Positions 17,304-25,409 of a stretch of DNA of 64,000 nucleotides are shown here, in pieces. Each line of letters begins with the position of its first letter. Position 1 is the first letter of the stretch. Source of the DNA: a virus. The notes below the pieces were generated by a model. The model did no database searches. It was not told the DNA's origin and saw only the letters and a program-made list of their open reading frames with translations. The translations under genes were made by a program, and so were the position numbers. The stretch lies in the IMG/VR virus record IMGVR_UViG_3300025011_000019, positions 1 through 64,000 of that record. One strand, 5' to 3'.

Positions 17304-17948
17304 TTAATCTTCAAAGAACCATGCATCTGCGGGATCGTTTGGATCTAAACTTGCTATAAACTCTCTATTTTCATCATAAGATGATTTGGTTTGTCCATCA
17401 TGATTTTTTGATTTCCACATAGGACATTCATCGTTATAACAATACTTTTCTTCACAAGTATCATCAAAGTCCTCTTCTCCATTGCACATATCTAGAGCAT
17501 CATTGCATTCTTCATGTGCATTTTCTGGATAATATTCACGATATTCTCTACATTCAGGACACATTTGTTCTCCACATTCTTCACATATTTTTATATCAGA
17601 ATAAATTGATTCTTTTTCACAATGCTCACAATCATATAAACCATTTCTGGGGAAACTAATTGAACTACACCATATAGCATGTTTTAAATATTTTAATACT
17701 TCTAAAAATTCTTTGGTATATTTATTGTCCTTATACAATTGTATTTCACTATATTTATCTTCAATTACTTTTTGAAATAAAGATCCCCATTCATTATTGA
17801 TTGTATCTCTAAATTCATAAAATAAATACTCATTATTATTCAATCCATTAATATGTTTATTTGTCTTTCTTTGATCGGTGTATAAATAAGATTCTAGCCC
17901 CTCTATTCCATTTTCAACAACCAAATATGCAACTCTATTCTTTTTCAT
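17304..17948 (-). CDS. Acidic cysteine-rich (zinc-binding) unknown protein
   Basis: 214 aa from ATG 17948 (GGAGGAAT upstream; an in-frame start at 18026 has no site). A helical N-terminal half is followed by cysteine clusters CEHC, CEECGEQMCPEC and later CEEKYCYNDEC (about residues 110-185), probably two or three zinc sites. Function unknown. Its stop overlaps the ribosome site of the yonO-like gene, so the two are translationally close. Confidence 0.78.
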   Translation of the reverse strand: MKKNRVAYLVVENGIEGLESYLYTDQRKTNKHINGLNNNEYLFYEFRDTINNEWGSLFQKVIEDKYSEIQLYKDNKYTKEFLEVLKYLKHAIWCSSISFPRNGLYDCEHCEKESIYSDIKICEECGEQMCPECREYREYYPENAHEECNDALDMCNGEEDFDDTCEEKYCYNDECPMWKSKNHDGQTKSSYDENREFIASLDPNDPADAWFFED

Positions 17949-18037
17949 ATAATTATTCCTCCGTCTTTCATTTATTAATATAGGTATAAGGAGAGCAAAA
18001 TACTCTCCTACCCATCCAAAATTCACACAAATCCCAT

Positions 18038-18463
18038 CTAATCCAACTGTCTCAATTTATATCCACCATAACTCTTTCCATCTCTCAAACACATTAATGC
18101 ATCCATCATTCCTTCAAATATATCTCTAATTCTAAGCAAACTACCTTTCTCTACAGCAAATATTTCATATTCAATGCCATTAAACAACTTATCATACATT
18201 TTTAACAAATCATCTTCTTTCATCTGCCAAGCAGTAACACCATTTGATTTATAATTATGAGGATTAACCATTATACAATCATAAATATTATCTAATTTTT
18301 CAATATAAACAGTAACTCCATCTTCTTTAAATTGAATTGTCAACATATCATTGTTATTCAAGTGTTTTACTATATCTGAGTAATTATTTTCAACAAAATT
18401 AAGATTCAATCTTGGTCTTTTGATATTCATATTGTTTTTGTTATTTTTACTCTTATTTTTCAT
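18038..18463 (-). CDS. Unknown basic-N-terminus protein
   Basis: 141 aa from ATG 18463 behind AAGGAG. A Lys/Asn-rich start (MKNKSKNNKNNMNIKRPRLN) is followed by an alpha/beta domain 'SDIVKHLNNNDMLTIQFKEDGVTVYIEKLDNIYDCI'. No family recognised. It forms part of the leftward chain of small genes from 20176 to 17304. Confidence 0.75.
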   Translation of the reverse strand: MKNKSKNNKNNMNIKRPRLNLNFVENNYSDIVKHLNNNDMLTIQFKEDGVTVYIEKLDNIYDCIMVNPHNYKSNGVTAWQMKEDDLLKMYDKLFNGIEYEIFAVEKGSLLRIRDIFEGMMDALMCLRDGKSYGGYKLRQLD

Positions 18464-18543
18464 ATTATTTCTCCTTCTTGCTATTGATTGCAACCCATAA
18501 TATTATTCTAATCTATCCCTTAAAACTCACCTTCTATGGGATA

Positions 18544-18747
18544 TTATTTATCCATTCTAACTGTTCCACATTCAGGATATAAATCAACTGTCAATGGTCT
18601 TCTATTCTCTACATATTCATAATTATTATTAAACGGCATATTTCTTTTAGGATTAGATATTGTAAAATCATATATTTTTGTAGTATTTGTGTCTCTTATA
18701 CGTATTTCAGTAAACTCACCAGAATAATTACAAACTTTGCAAATCAT
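18544..18747 (-). CDS. Small CxxC protein
   Basis: 67 aa. CKVC at residues 3-6 and 'LYPECGTVRMD' near the end: one full pair and a single cysteine, so a zinc ribbon may be incomplete. ATG 18747 lies inside the end of the upstream gene (20-nt overlap), which suggests coupled translation. Confidence 0.65.
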   Translation of the reverse strand: MICKVCNYSGEFTEIRIRDTNTTKIYDFTISNPKRNMPFNNNYEYVENRRPLTVDLYPECGTVRMDK

Positions 18748-19003
18748 TATATTCCCTCATTTCACTCTTATTATGCCATAAAAATCTCTTTACCTCACCT
18801 TCAAACCAAATCTGATTTATAAATGGTTCATCTGAATATTTAGCACAAAAATGATAATAATGATTATCTCTTTTATCAAACCAATAAAAATGAGGCCATT
18901 TACATTCAAATATTTCTAACCATGAACCACGTTTTATAATTTTTATATTTGTAGGATTTAATATGTATTGTTTTATTGAATGTAATAGACAATTGCTATA
19001 CAT
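18728..19003 (-). CDS. Aromatic-rich unknown protein
   Basis: 91 aa with many Trp, Tyr and His ('FECKWPHFYWFDKRDNHYYHFCAKY'). No family recognised. AAGGAG is 13 nt upstream of ATG 19003. It overlaps both neighbours by a few bases, the pattern of a compact operon. Confidence 0.68.
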   Translation of the reverse strand: MYSNCLLHSIKQYILNPTNIKIIKRGSWLEIFECKWPHFYWFDKRDNHYYHFCAKYSDEPFINQIWFEGEVKRFLWHNKSEMREYNDLQSL

Positions 19004-19511
19004 TATTGTTTAACTTCTCCTTTCTAAATTCCATTCGTAACTTACACATTTCTCTATTATAACTATTTTTAATTCTTAACTCTTTCATAAAATCAATCAA
19101 ATAATCCTTAACTATTTTGAAATTACACATAGAAGTAAAATTTAAAATCTTAATACTTGATTTTCCAACTCTATCAAAACTATCTTCTTTATACCAATCA
19201 ACTAACACAGGATACTCGTCCTCAGATGGAACTAATGTATCTTTATTAATATTTTTTAATAAAAATTCTTCTAATTCAGATATATCTTTTATTAATAAAC
19301 CACCTTCCTCATCATCTCCTTCATAATCATAATTTTCATATTTGACATCTAATTCTTCACAAATGTCCCATATATTTTCAAACATAGGAACATCATTTCC
19401 TACATAATCTTCTGCACCATGTTTAAGAAAGAATTTTAATAGTCTAATAAACTCTGAATGATTATTGATTATACATTTATGACCACTATATTTATAATCT
19501 TTTAATGCCAT
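18996..19511 (-). CDS. Unknown protein
   Basis: 171 aa, acidic in the middle, helical at both ends ('SEFIRLLKFFLKHG', 'CNFKIVKDYLIDFMKELRIKN'). Not recognised. ATG 19511 follows AAAGGAG. First of three overlapping genes. Confidence 0.74.
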   Translation of the reverse strand: MALKDYKYSGHKCIINNHSEFIRLLKFFLKHGAEDYVGNDVPMFENIWDICEELDVKYENYDYEGDDEEGGLLIKDISELEEFLLKNINKDTLVPSEDEYPVLVDWYKEDSFDRVGKSSIKILNFTSMCNFKIVKDYLIDFMKELRIKNSYNREMCKLRMEFRKEKLNNNV

Positions 19512-19545
19512 TAATTTATATCTCCTTTATTAATATTACTTTATT

Positions 19546-19755
19546 TTAATAATCCATTTCTGCACAAGGAACTGAATTTAAACCATATTTATTATCACAC
19601 GTTTTACATATGTAATTACCTGAATCTAAATCATAATAGATATATTTTATATTTGTCATACGTTTTCCACAGTGAACACATCGTTCATCAACTCTATCTA
19701 ATTCTACATCGCTATAATTACTATCCCCTCCTTTACATTGCTTTAACTTTGTCAT
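19546..19755 (-). CDS. Zinc-ribbon protein
   Basis: 69 aa from ATG 19755 (GGAGG 9 nt upstream). CVHCGKR and CKTCDNKYG form a clear four-cysteine ribbon of about 35 residues. It overlaps the end of the 19733 gene by 23 nt. Probable nucleic acid or protein binder. Confidence 0.74.
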   Translation of the reverse strand: MTKLKQCKGGDSNYSDVELDRVDERCVHCGKRMTNIKYIYYDLDSGNYICKTCDNKYGLNSVPCAEMDY

Positions 19756-20176
19756 TATGCATATCCTCCGATGTCCCAGTAGAATTATTATAATCCTCAG
19801 TAATAAACTTACCAATAGAATCTGTTAAATCAATCAACGTCAGTTCAACATTAGTATCTAACAATTCAAATAATATTTTTTCTAATGAAAAATTTCCAAC
19901 AAAATAAGATTCAACTTTTGTGTTATAATTCTCTCTACCAATGATTAATTTCCCAAAACCTTTGTGCTCTATGCCTGTAATATATTCTACTAGCTTTACT
20001 TCAATTAATTTATCAACTGTATTTTTAGAAGAAAAAATTGTATCTAGAATTTGAGTTACTGATTTGGTTGAGTTGTCGATTATTGATGTGATTATGTAGT
20101 TTGGTTTATTTAGTTTGTTGGATATGGAGGGGATTTCTGATAGGGATATTGTTCCTGAGAGTGTTAGTTTTTGCAT
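19733..20176 (-). CDS. Unknown protein
   Basis: 147 aa from ATG 20176 (AGAAGG upstream). Mostly beta/alpha: 'YIITSIIDNSTKSVTQILDTIF', 'KGFGKLIIGRENYNTKVESYFVGNFSLEKILFELL'. No family recognised. The gap above it (20240-20430) holds no gene. Confidence 0.72.
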   Translation of the reverse strand: MQKLTLSGTISLSEIPSISNKLNKPNYIITSIIDNSTKSVTQILDTIFSSKNTVDKLIEVKLVEYITGIEHKGFGKLIIGRENYNTKVESYFVGNFSLEKILFELLDTNVELTLIDLTDSIGKFITEDYNNSTGTSEDMHNDKVKAM

Positions 20177-20430
20177 TATATTTTGCCTTCTTTCTATTAT
20201 TAATATTATTTTGTATTTTAGATTTGTAACCAAGGGTTGATATGCCGATTATAGACTTTTTATAATAATTAAAATAAACCTCTGTAACCATTGTGAGAGT
20301 AGTATTACATGTTATTTATAATCATTACATATTTCATAAAAATTTAGCTAGAATCAATTGTAATAATTTGTTGGTAAGATTGTGTCAAATAGTAAATCTA
20401 CACCTTAAATGGACTATAAATTTCAATTAT

Positions 20431-20832
20431 TTATTTATTTTTATTAGATTCTTCTTTTAACTTTGCTTTTAATTTATCTTGTTTTTGTTTAAGTTTTAAG
20501 TCTTTTAGTTGTTGATTACTCCCCATTGTCATTATCTTGATTATTTTATGTATTCTATGAATGTCTTCAGTGTTAAAAATCAACACAGCTTCTTCGCATA
20601 CCTCACCACTTATGTAAGTCCATACCTTTATATTTTCTGCTTCAAACTTTGGCATTAAAGTATTTACTGAACTTGCACCAGAGGGTAGATAAAGTGCTAG
20701 AGTTGAATCTGAATATTTATAAACTTGACCGTTGTAGCGACATTTCAAATAGTTGTCATTTTTGTTCTTGCTGATAGATCCGTCTGTGTTCAAAGTATGA
20801 AAAACTGTATATGTCCCAATATAGTCTAAAAT
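20431..20832 (-). CDS. Unknown protein with probable ATT start
   Basis: 133 aa if begun at ATT 20832, which has GGAGG at 9 nt. The later TTG at 20793 has no ribosome site. In frame from ATT it reads 'LDYIGTYTVFHTLNTDGSISKNKNDNYLKCRYNGQVYKYSDS', a continuous plausible fold. The C-terminus is a highly charged Lys/Glu helix. Function unknown. Confidence 0.7.
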   Translation of the reverse strand: MLDYIGTYTVFHTLNTDGSISKNKNDNYLKCRYNGQVYKYSDSTLALYLPSGASSVNTLMPKFEAENIKVWTYISGEVCEEAVLIFNTEDIHRIHKIIKIMTMGSNQQLKDLKLKQKQDKLKAKLKEESNKNK

Positions 20833-20878
20833 TTCTTTTCACCTCCTTAAATAATATTTATTTTAGTATTTATAAAAT

Positions 20879-21052
20879 TCAATATGTATTATAACTATAC
20901 ATTAACTTCTTATTATCACATTCTTCACAAACTAAATGAACCCAATGTTCTGTGTAACTGTCATCATACCACATATTAAATTTTTCAGTATGTTTTATTG
21001 AAGTATTATTACTGTTACAAGCTTTACACTCAATATGAAAACCTATATCCAT
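20879..21052 (-). CDS. Zinc-ribbon protein
   Basis: 57 aa from ATG 21052 behind AAAGGAGGTGAG. CKACNSN and CEECDNK form a four-cysteine ribbon separated by 33 residues. It is the first gene after the consensus promoter at 21080-21108. Confidence 0.78.
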   Translation of the reverse strand: MDIGFHIECKACNSNNTSIKHTEKFNMWYDDSYTEHWVHLVCEECDNKKLMYSYNTY

Positions 21053-21079
21053 TAATCTCACCTCCTTTGCTACTTAATT

Positions 21080-21108
21080 ATTATAACATTATTTTTACAA
21101 CATGTCAA
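21080..21108 (-). promoter_or_regulatory. Consensus sigma-A promoter
   Basis: Minus strand TTGACA, 17-nt spacer, TATAAT: exact consensus in both boxes, preceded by an A/T-rich AAATAATTATT stretch. It drives the 21052 gene and those after it. Confidence 0.85.
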
Positions 21109-21188
21109 ATAATTATTTATTACTTTATACACCTATGTATTCTATTGAATTTTCTTTATTACTCCTTTTTTATCACGATACTTTTTAA

Positions 21189-21350
21189 TTATAAAATCAA
21201 GAAACTCTTTTTCATATTAAACATTTGCAAACCTAAATCAAATACTTTCTCCCATACTTTCAATAGAGCAATTAATAAAACTCCACTGGTGACAATTAAG
21301 GATAGTCCAATAGTTACTTTTATTAGGTTATCTATGATTACAATATCCAT
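21189..21350 (-). CDS. Small single-pass membrane protein
   Basis: 53 aa. Residues 5-32 (LIKVTIGLSLIVTSGVLLIALL) are one hydrophobic helix, followed by a basic amphipathic tail. GAAAGGAAG precedes ATG 21350. It lies 30 nt after the lipoprotein gene. It could be a holin-like or regulatory membrane peptide; the evidence is only its shape. Confidence 0.68.
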   Translation of the reverse strand: MDIVIIDNLIKVTIGLSLIVTSGVLLIALLKVWEKVFDLGLQMFNMKKSFLIL

Positions 21351-21381
21351 TATTTATACTTCCTTTCAATATTAATTACAT

Positions 21382-21693
21382 TTAATCTGCTAATTGACAC
21401 AACCCTCCTGCGGAACCATATTGCTGTACCCACAAAAACTTTTTCTTAGTTTCCATGTCTTGATAAATTAAAATAGTATAATTATTATTATCCCTTTGAG
21501 TATAGATGATTTCAAATCTATTATTTGTAAATGTTTGTTTAATTTTTAATTGCTCTTCTTGTTGAATCTTAATCTCCTGTGCTTCTTTAGTTTTCTGTTG
21601 AATTTGTTGTTCTGATATTTGTTGTTGACTGCATCCAATTATTCCAAATAAACTAATAATCACGATGATTAAATTTCTTAACAATTTTTTCAT
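21382..21693 (-). CDS. DUF6440-like lipoprotein
   Basis: 103 aa. The N-terminus is a lipoprotein signal (MKKLLRNLIIVIISLFGIIGC, lipobox GIIGC, Cys21), then a Gln/Glu linker, then 'RFEIIYTQRDNNNYTILIYQDMETKKKFLWVQQYGSAGGLCQLAD', which has the shape of the DUF6440 family ('RF......I.VY.D..TGV.YLYV..G.GGGL..L'). It should be anchored on the outer side of the cytoplasmic membrane. Role unknown. It is adjacent to a membrane protein gene. Confidence 0.75.
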   Translation of the reverse strand: MKKLLRNLIIVIISLFGIIGCSQQQISEQQIQQKTKEAQEIKIQQEEQLKIKQTFTNNRFEIIYTQRDNNNYTILIYQDMETKKKFLWVQQYGSAGGLCQLAD

Positions 21694-22278
21694 TTAATTG
21701 ATTCTCACATCCTCTAAATCTCTTTCAACAATCCTAATCACCTTATAATCAAATATCCCCATAATAAACTGTGCTAATATCTGTAATCCAATTAATATAT
21801 TAATACTTACTTCTAATTTTATTACAACTATTGCTAATGTTGCTCCCATGATCTGTGCTATTGAAACTAAATAACTTTCTTGTGTTTGATAATTAGTTAA
21901 ATCATCTCCTTGCCATATTTTATTTATATTTGACTTCATAATGCACATCCATATAGCTGAAGATGTACCATTGAGTATAGAAATTCCGAAGAATCTTATG
22001 TTTATATTATGTAATCCATAAATTGATACAAATAAGAATCCTAAAACATCTAGAATTACAATCAGTAAGAAGAATTTTTGCAATAATTCTCTATTCTTTT
22101 GTTTCTTTAATATATAATTTATAAGAAAGATTGTGATAATTCCTACCCAATTTACTATAGAATATATGTAAGTGGATACCTGTTGCATAAAATATATGTT
22201 TATTGTAGGTGTTGTTAGAGCGAATAGTAGGCAATTGGTGAATATACCTGTGTATAGATATAGTTTTATGTTTTTGAT
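21694..22278 (-). CDS. Multi-pass membrane protein, half-size transporter-like
   Basis: 194 aa if begun at ATC 22278 (GGAGG 11 nt upstream); the first ATG is at 22188 with no ribosome site, and the 30 residues in between ('KNIKLYLYTGIFTNCLLFALTTPTINIYF') form a convincing first membrane helix. About six hydrophobic segments follow. The opening resembles the first half of major-facilitator permeases, but the protein is only half the normal length. It could be an immunity or exclusion protein. Confidence 0.65.
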   Translation of the reverse strand: MKNIKLYLYTGIFTNCLLFALTTPTINIYFMQQVSTYIYSIVNWVGIITIFLINYILKKQKNRELLQKFFLLIVILDVLGFLFVSIYGLHNINIRFFGISILNGTSSAIWMCIMKSNINKIWQGDDLTNYQTQESYLVSIAQIMGATLAIVVIKLEVSINILIGLQILAQFIMGIFDYKVIRIVERDLEDVRIN

Positions 22279-22317
22279 ATAGTGATAAACCTCCTTTCTA
22301 TTAGTTTATTTGTATAA

Positions 22318-22758
22318 TTACCTAAAGAATATCTCAAATGGTTTTAGTTTTTCTTTTAGATTCTTTTCCTTGTTTTTTCTTTCTGTGGTTTCTATGATTT
22401 TTATTTCCATTCTTTTTTCATCAACAAATACTTCTAACTTATTTAAATACTCCTCAATATAATCTACCCAAGCACCATAAATGAGCCAATCATAATTAAT
22501 CCCCTCTTTTGTTGTATTCCCGTAAACATGTAATACAGGTATCCCACTGAACCGAAAACACTTATTATTGCGTATTAAACTTAAATCTTCTGTCTGATAA
22601 ACGTAAATGTCTACACCATTATATGGAATATAGTTAAACATTATATTTTTATGTACATAAAGGTCACAGCCCATACCCATTGAATCAACTATATCTACTA
22701 AGCCAACTACATCTAACAAACCTAAATCTTTTGCTTCCCATAAATACCATAATTTCAA
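22318..22758 (-). CDS. Unknown protein
   Basis: 146 aa from TTG 22758 (AGGTG 6 nt upstream). Contains 'MGMGCDLYVHKNIMFNYIPYNGVDIYVYQ' and 'GIPVLHVYGNTTKEGINYDWLIYG', a beta-rich core, then a basic C-terminal helix. Not recognised. First gene behind the promoter at 22877-22905 with a 110-nt leader. Confidence 0.7.
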   Translation of the reverse strand: MKLWYLWEAKDLGLLDVVGLVDIVDSMGMGCDLYVHKNIMFNYIPYNGVDIYVYQTEDLSLIRNNKCFRFSGIPVLHVYGNTTKEGINYDWLIYGAWVDYIEEYLNKLEVFVDEKRMEIKIIETTERKNKEKNLKEKLKPFEIFFR

Positions 22759-22876
22759 GAAAATCACCTACTTTGTATTTATTATATTTTATTTATTGGA
22801 TATTGAGGAAGGGGGTAGGTATATTTTAGTGTGATTTATTGATGTGTAAACCAGACCGCCCTGCACCTCTATATAC

Positions 22877-22905
22877 AGTATACCACTTTATTAACCACAT
22901 GTCAA
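22877..22905 (-). promoter_or_regulatory. Sigma-A promoter
   Basis: Minus strand TTGACA, 17-nt spacer, TATACT. Upstream AAATAATTTATTTATA matches the A/T box in front of the 21080 and 28073 promoters. Confidence 0.82.
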
Positions 22906-22940
22906 ATAATTTATTTATATATTTATAAAATGTATACAAC

Positions 22941-24560
22941 CTATCTCTTCTTAATAATCCAACTGATCTTATTTGCTTTCACACAAGTGTGAACATCAAA
23001 TTTAGTTCTTAATACCTTACCATTAGCCCACCATTCATTCTTTAACCAATCTAATTGCTTTTGAGTTGCAGGTTCATATTTCCATTTTGCTTTTCTATCA
23101 AGGAATGTAGAATATTTCCTTGAAGCATATTTTTCTGATTCTTCAATGAGATTAATTAAATTATCATCCTCAGACACATATTCTTTTCTATTAACTTTAT
23201 TTGTGGTATCAACAATGAATAATTCAAATATATTCTCTTTTATATTCTTATAAATTACATAATGTAAATCAGAATTTATAGACAATGCAAACGTATCTCT
23301 ATCACACTTATACCAATCATAATAACTTTCAGAGAAATACTCACTCATATTTGCCTTAAATAGTTTTAATTCTTCTGCAATTAATGCCAATCTCTCTATT
23401 TCTTTTTGTTTTGCTAATTCTTCTCTTTCTAATTTCTCTGCCTTATTCTTTTCTTCACGTTCGATTGCTTCAGTTAAAGTTTCTTGATCTTTAATTTCTA
23501 CACCAAATATATCTGTCATTGTCATTAAGTCATGTTTACGCACAATATCAACTACATCAATGATTAGACAATTGGATTTGCCTTCTGAGGTTCTAAGTCC
23601 TCTTCCAATTATTTGGGTATAGAGGATTTTAGATTTCATGGGGCGACATAGCAAAATACAGTCACATGGAGGATAGTCGAATCCTAAAGTTAGAATTCCA
23701 ACATTTACAATAACTGGAATTTTACCTGACTTAAAATTATTAATAACTAATTCTCTTTGTTTATCTTCAATAGTAGAATCAATATACTCACAAACGATAT
23801 TATTATCCTTAAACTTTTGGCATATATCTCTGGCATGAGCAATACCTGAAGCAAATACTATTGTTGCTTTTCTATCTGAAGCATATTTTATATAAGATTC
23901 TACTACAAGATCATTTCTAGTTTCTGTATTTACAGTATCTTCTAATTGTCTCTGATTAAATTCTCCTGCGATTGTTTTTACATTAGATAAATCTGTATCA
24001 GAATGAACATATATTGCTTTTGGCTCACATAAGTAATTGCTTTTAATCATTTCCAATATAGACTTTTCATAGATTATTCCGTGGAACACTTTCTTCATAT
24101 CCTCATTAAAAGGTGTAGCTGTTAGACCGACTACCTTTATATTCGGATTCAATTTATCTAATATCTTTTTAATTTGTCCTACTGAACTGTGACATTCATC
24201 AAAGAATACTAATTCAAAATCACCATATTCAGACATCTTTTCTAATCTAGTAGATTTAGAATGTGTGAGCGATTGACGGGTAGCTACAACAATTTTATTA
24301 GACACCATATTTAATGATGCTTGTACTGATCCAACATCTAAATCAGGATTTGTATTGTAAAGTTTCTCAACAGTTTGCTCACGAAGTTCCTGTGATTGGA
24401 CTACAATCAAACACCTAGACTTTACTTCATTTGCTATTGCAGATACTATTACCGTCTTTCCGGTGCCAGTAGAAAGTGATAGAATACCATTAAAATTTGG
24501 TTTCAGATTTTTTACTGCTTCTATTGCTTCTAATTGATATGGTCTTAATTCATATGCCAT
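22941..24560 (-). CDS. DEAD/DEAH-family (superfamily 2) DNA helicase
   Basis: 539 aa. Motifs: Q-like start 'ELRPYQLEAIEA', Walker A STGTGKT (29-35), DECH box VFFDECHSS (119-126), TATP (147-150), 'GFDYPPCDCILLCRP' and motif VI QIIGRGLRT (316-324). This is the phage UvsW/ResIII-like type that remodels branched DNA. After the core there is a charged coiled coil and a C-terminal 'TQKQLDWLKNEWWANGK' segment like the small helical module also seen near residue 420 of the 51484 protein. Likely role: replication or recombination. AAGGAG precedes ATG 24560. Confidence 0.92.
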   Translation of the reverse strand: MAYELRPYQLEAIEAVKNLKPNFNGILSLSTGTGKTVIVSAIANEVKSRCLIVVQSQELREQTVEKLYNTNPDLDVGSVQASLNMVSNKIVVATRQSLTHSKSTRLEKMSEYGDFELVFFDECHSSVGQIKKILDKLNPNIKVVGLTATPFNEDMKKVFHGIIYEKSILEMIKSNYLCEPKAIYVHSDTDLSNVKTIAGEFNQRQLEDTVNTETRNDLVVESYIKYASDRKATIVFASGIAHARDICQKFKDNNIVCEYIDSTIEDKQRELVINNFKSGKIPVIVNVGILTLGFDYPPCDCILLCRPMKSKILYTQIIGRGLRTSEGKSNCLIIDVVDIVRKHDLMTMTDIFGVEIKDQETLTEAIEREEKNKAEKLEREELAKQKEIERLALIAEELKLFKANMSEYFSESYYDWYKCDRDTFALSINSDLHYVIYKNIKENIFELFIVDTTNKVNRKEYVSEDDNLINLIEESEKYASRKYSTFLDRKAKWKYEPATQKQLDWLKNEWWANGKVLRTKFDVHTCVKANKISWIIKKR

Positions 24561-24602
24561 TTATTATTTTCTCCTTCAAAGTCATTTTATTTATTTTATA
24601 AT

Positions 24603-24731
24603 TCAATTGTGGAAGGTGCAACGCACCGACACCCAAGGGAAATGCTCCCACGCTGGCATTTCGCTTGTATACGTTCCTGCTCTCGTTGGGTTCTCTTTAA
24701 TTGTTGTTAATATGTACGCACTATATCTCAT
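24603..24731 (-). CDS. Small protein with higher GC than neighbours
   Basis: 42 aa, MRYSAYILTTIKENPTRAGT..., ending 'WVSVRCTFHN'. AAAGGAG stands 8 nt before ATG 24731. The coding stretch is noticeably richer in G and C than the genes around it, suggesting recent arrival or a constrained RNA. Not recognised. Confidence 0.6.
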   Translation of the reverse strand: MRYSAYILTTIKENPTRAGTYTSEMPAWEHFPWVSVRCTFHN

Positions 24732-24751
24732 TGTTTTATCTCCTTTATATT

Positions 24752-25333
24752 TTACACTAGATAATTACCTTTTTTTACAGTATGTGTTTTAAACCATTCT
24801 CTAACAAAAGTATTGCTTTTCTTTAAGCCATTAAGAATGCCAGTATCTAACTCACTTTCTAATAATAAATCTTTAGCCTTTACTGACATACCACTTATTT
24901 GAACATCTAACCAATTCTTAAATTTTGTATATGCAATCCCTTTATTAATTCTGGAATCTGCTTTGTTTTCTTGGTATTTAATAGTATTCTTAGTTATATC
25001 ATTTTCTATTTTTATCATTGCAATATATTCATCTTTATTCATCCATTCTATAATTGGTAATTGTATTGTCAAAGCATCTTCAGTTTTAAAATCATCATTA
25101 TACTTTGGTTTATAAATATTTATTAAATATGGTTCATAAACATTTACATCAGCATGACTATTCAATTCACATATTTCTATCCTATCTATTGAATCATAGC
25201 ATTCCTTACCAAGATGTCCATTACAAGAATGTTGATTGAATCTTAATTGTGGATTAATTGAACAAGTTTTACCAATGTATATTATTTCATTGTTTCTGTC
25301 TATAAATTTGTATATACAATATCTCATTTTCAT
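24752..25333 (-). CDS. GIY-YIG nuclease with a C-terminal domain shared with the neighbouring helicase
   Basis: 193 aa from ATG 25333 (AAAGGAGAG upstream). Residues 4-80 are GIY-YIG: 'YCIYKFIDRNNEIIYIGKT', 'RFNQH', and 'VNVYEPYLINIYKPKYN' carrying the catalytic Glu. The last ~70 residues ('INKGIAYTKFKNWLDVQISG ... WFKTHTVKKGNYLV') are nearly the same as the end of the 25410 protein. It may be recruited to the same DNA or partner as that helicase through this domain. Confidence 0.88.
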   Translation of the reverse strand: MKMRYCIYKFIDRNNEIIYIGKTCSINPQLRFNQHSCNGHLGKECYDSIDRIEICELNSHADVNVYEPYLINIYKPKYNDDFKTEDALTIQLPIIEWMNKDEYIAMIKIENDITKNTIKYQENKADSRINKGIAYTKFKNWLDVQISGMSVKAKDLLLESELDTGILNGLKKSNTFVREWFKTHTVKKGNYLV

Positions 25334-25409
25334 TGTTATATCTCTCCTTTTAATTTCTATCCCCATAATATCCTATTATAGTTCTATAGGGGAAATGGGG
25401 GATAGATTT

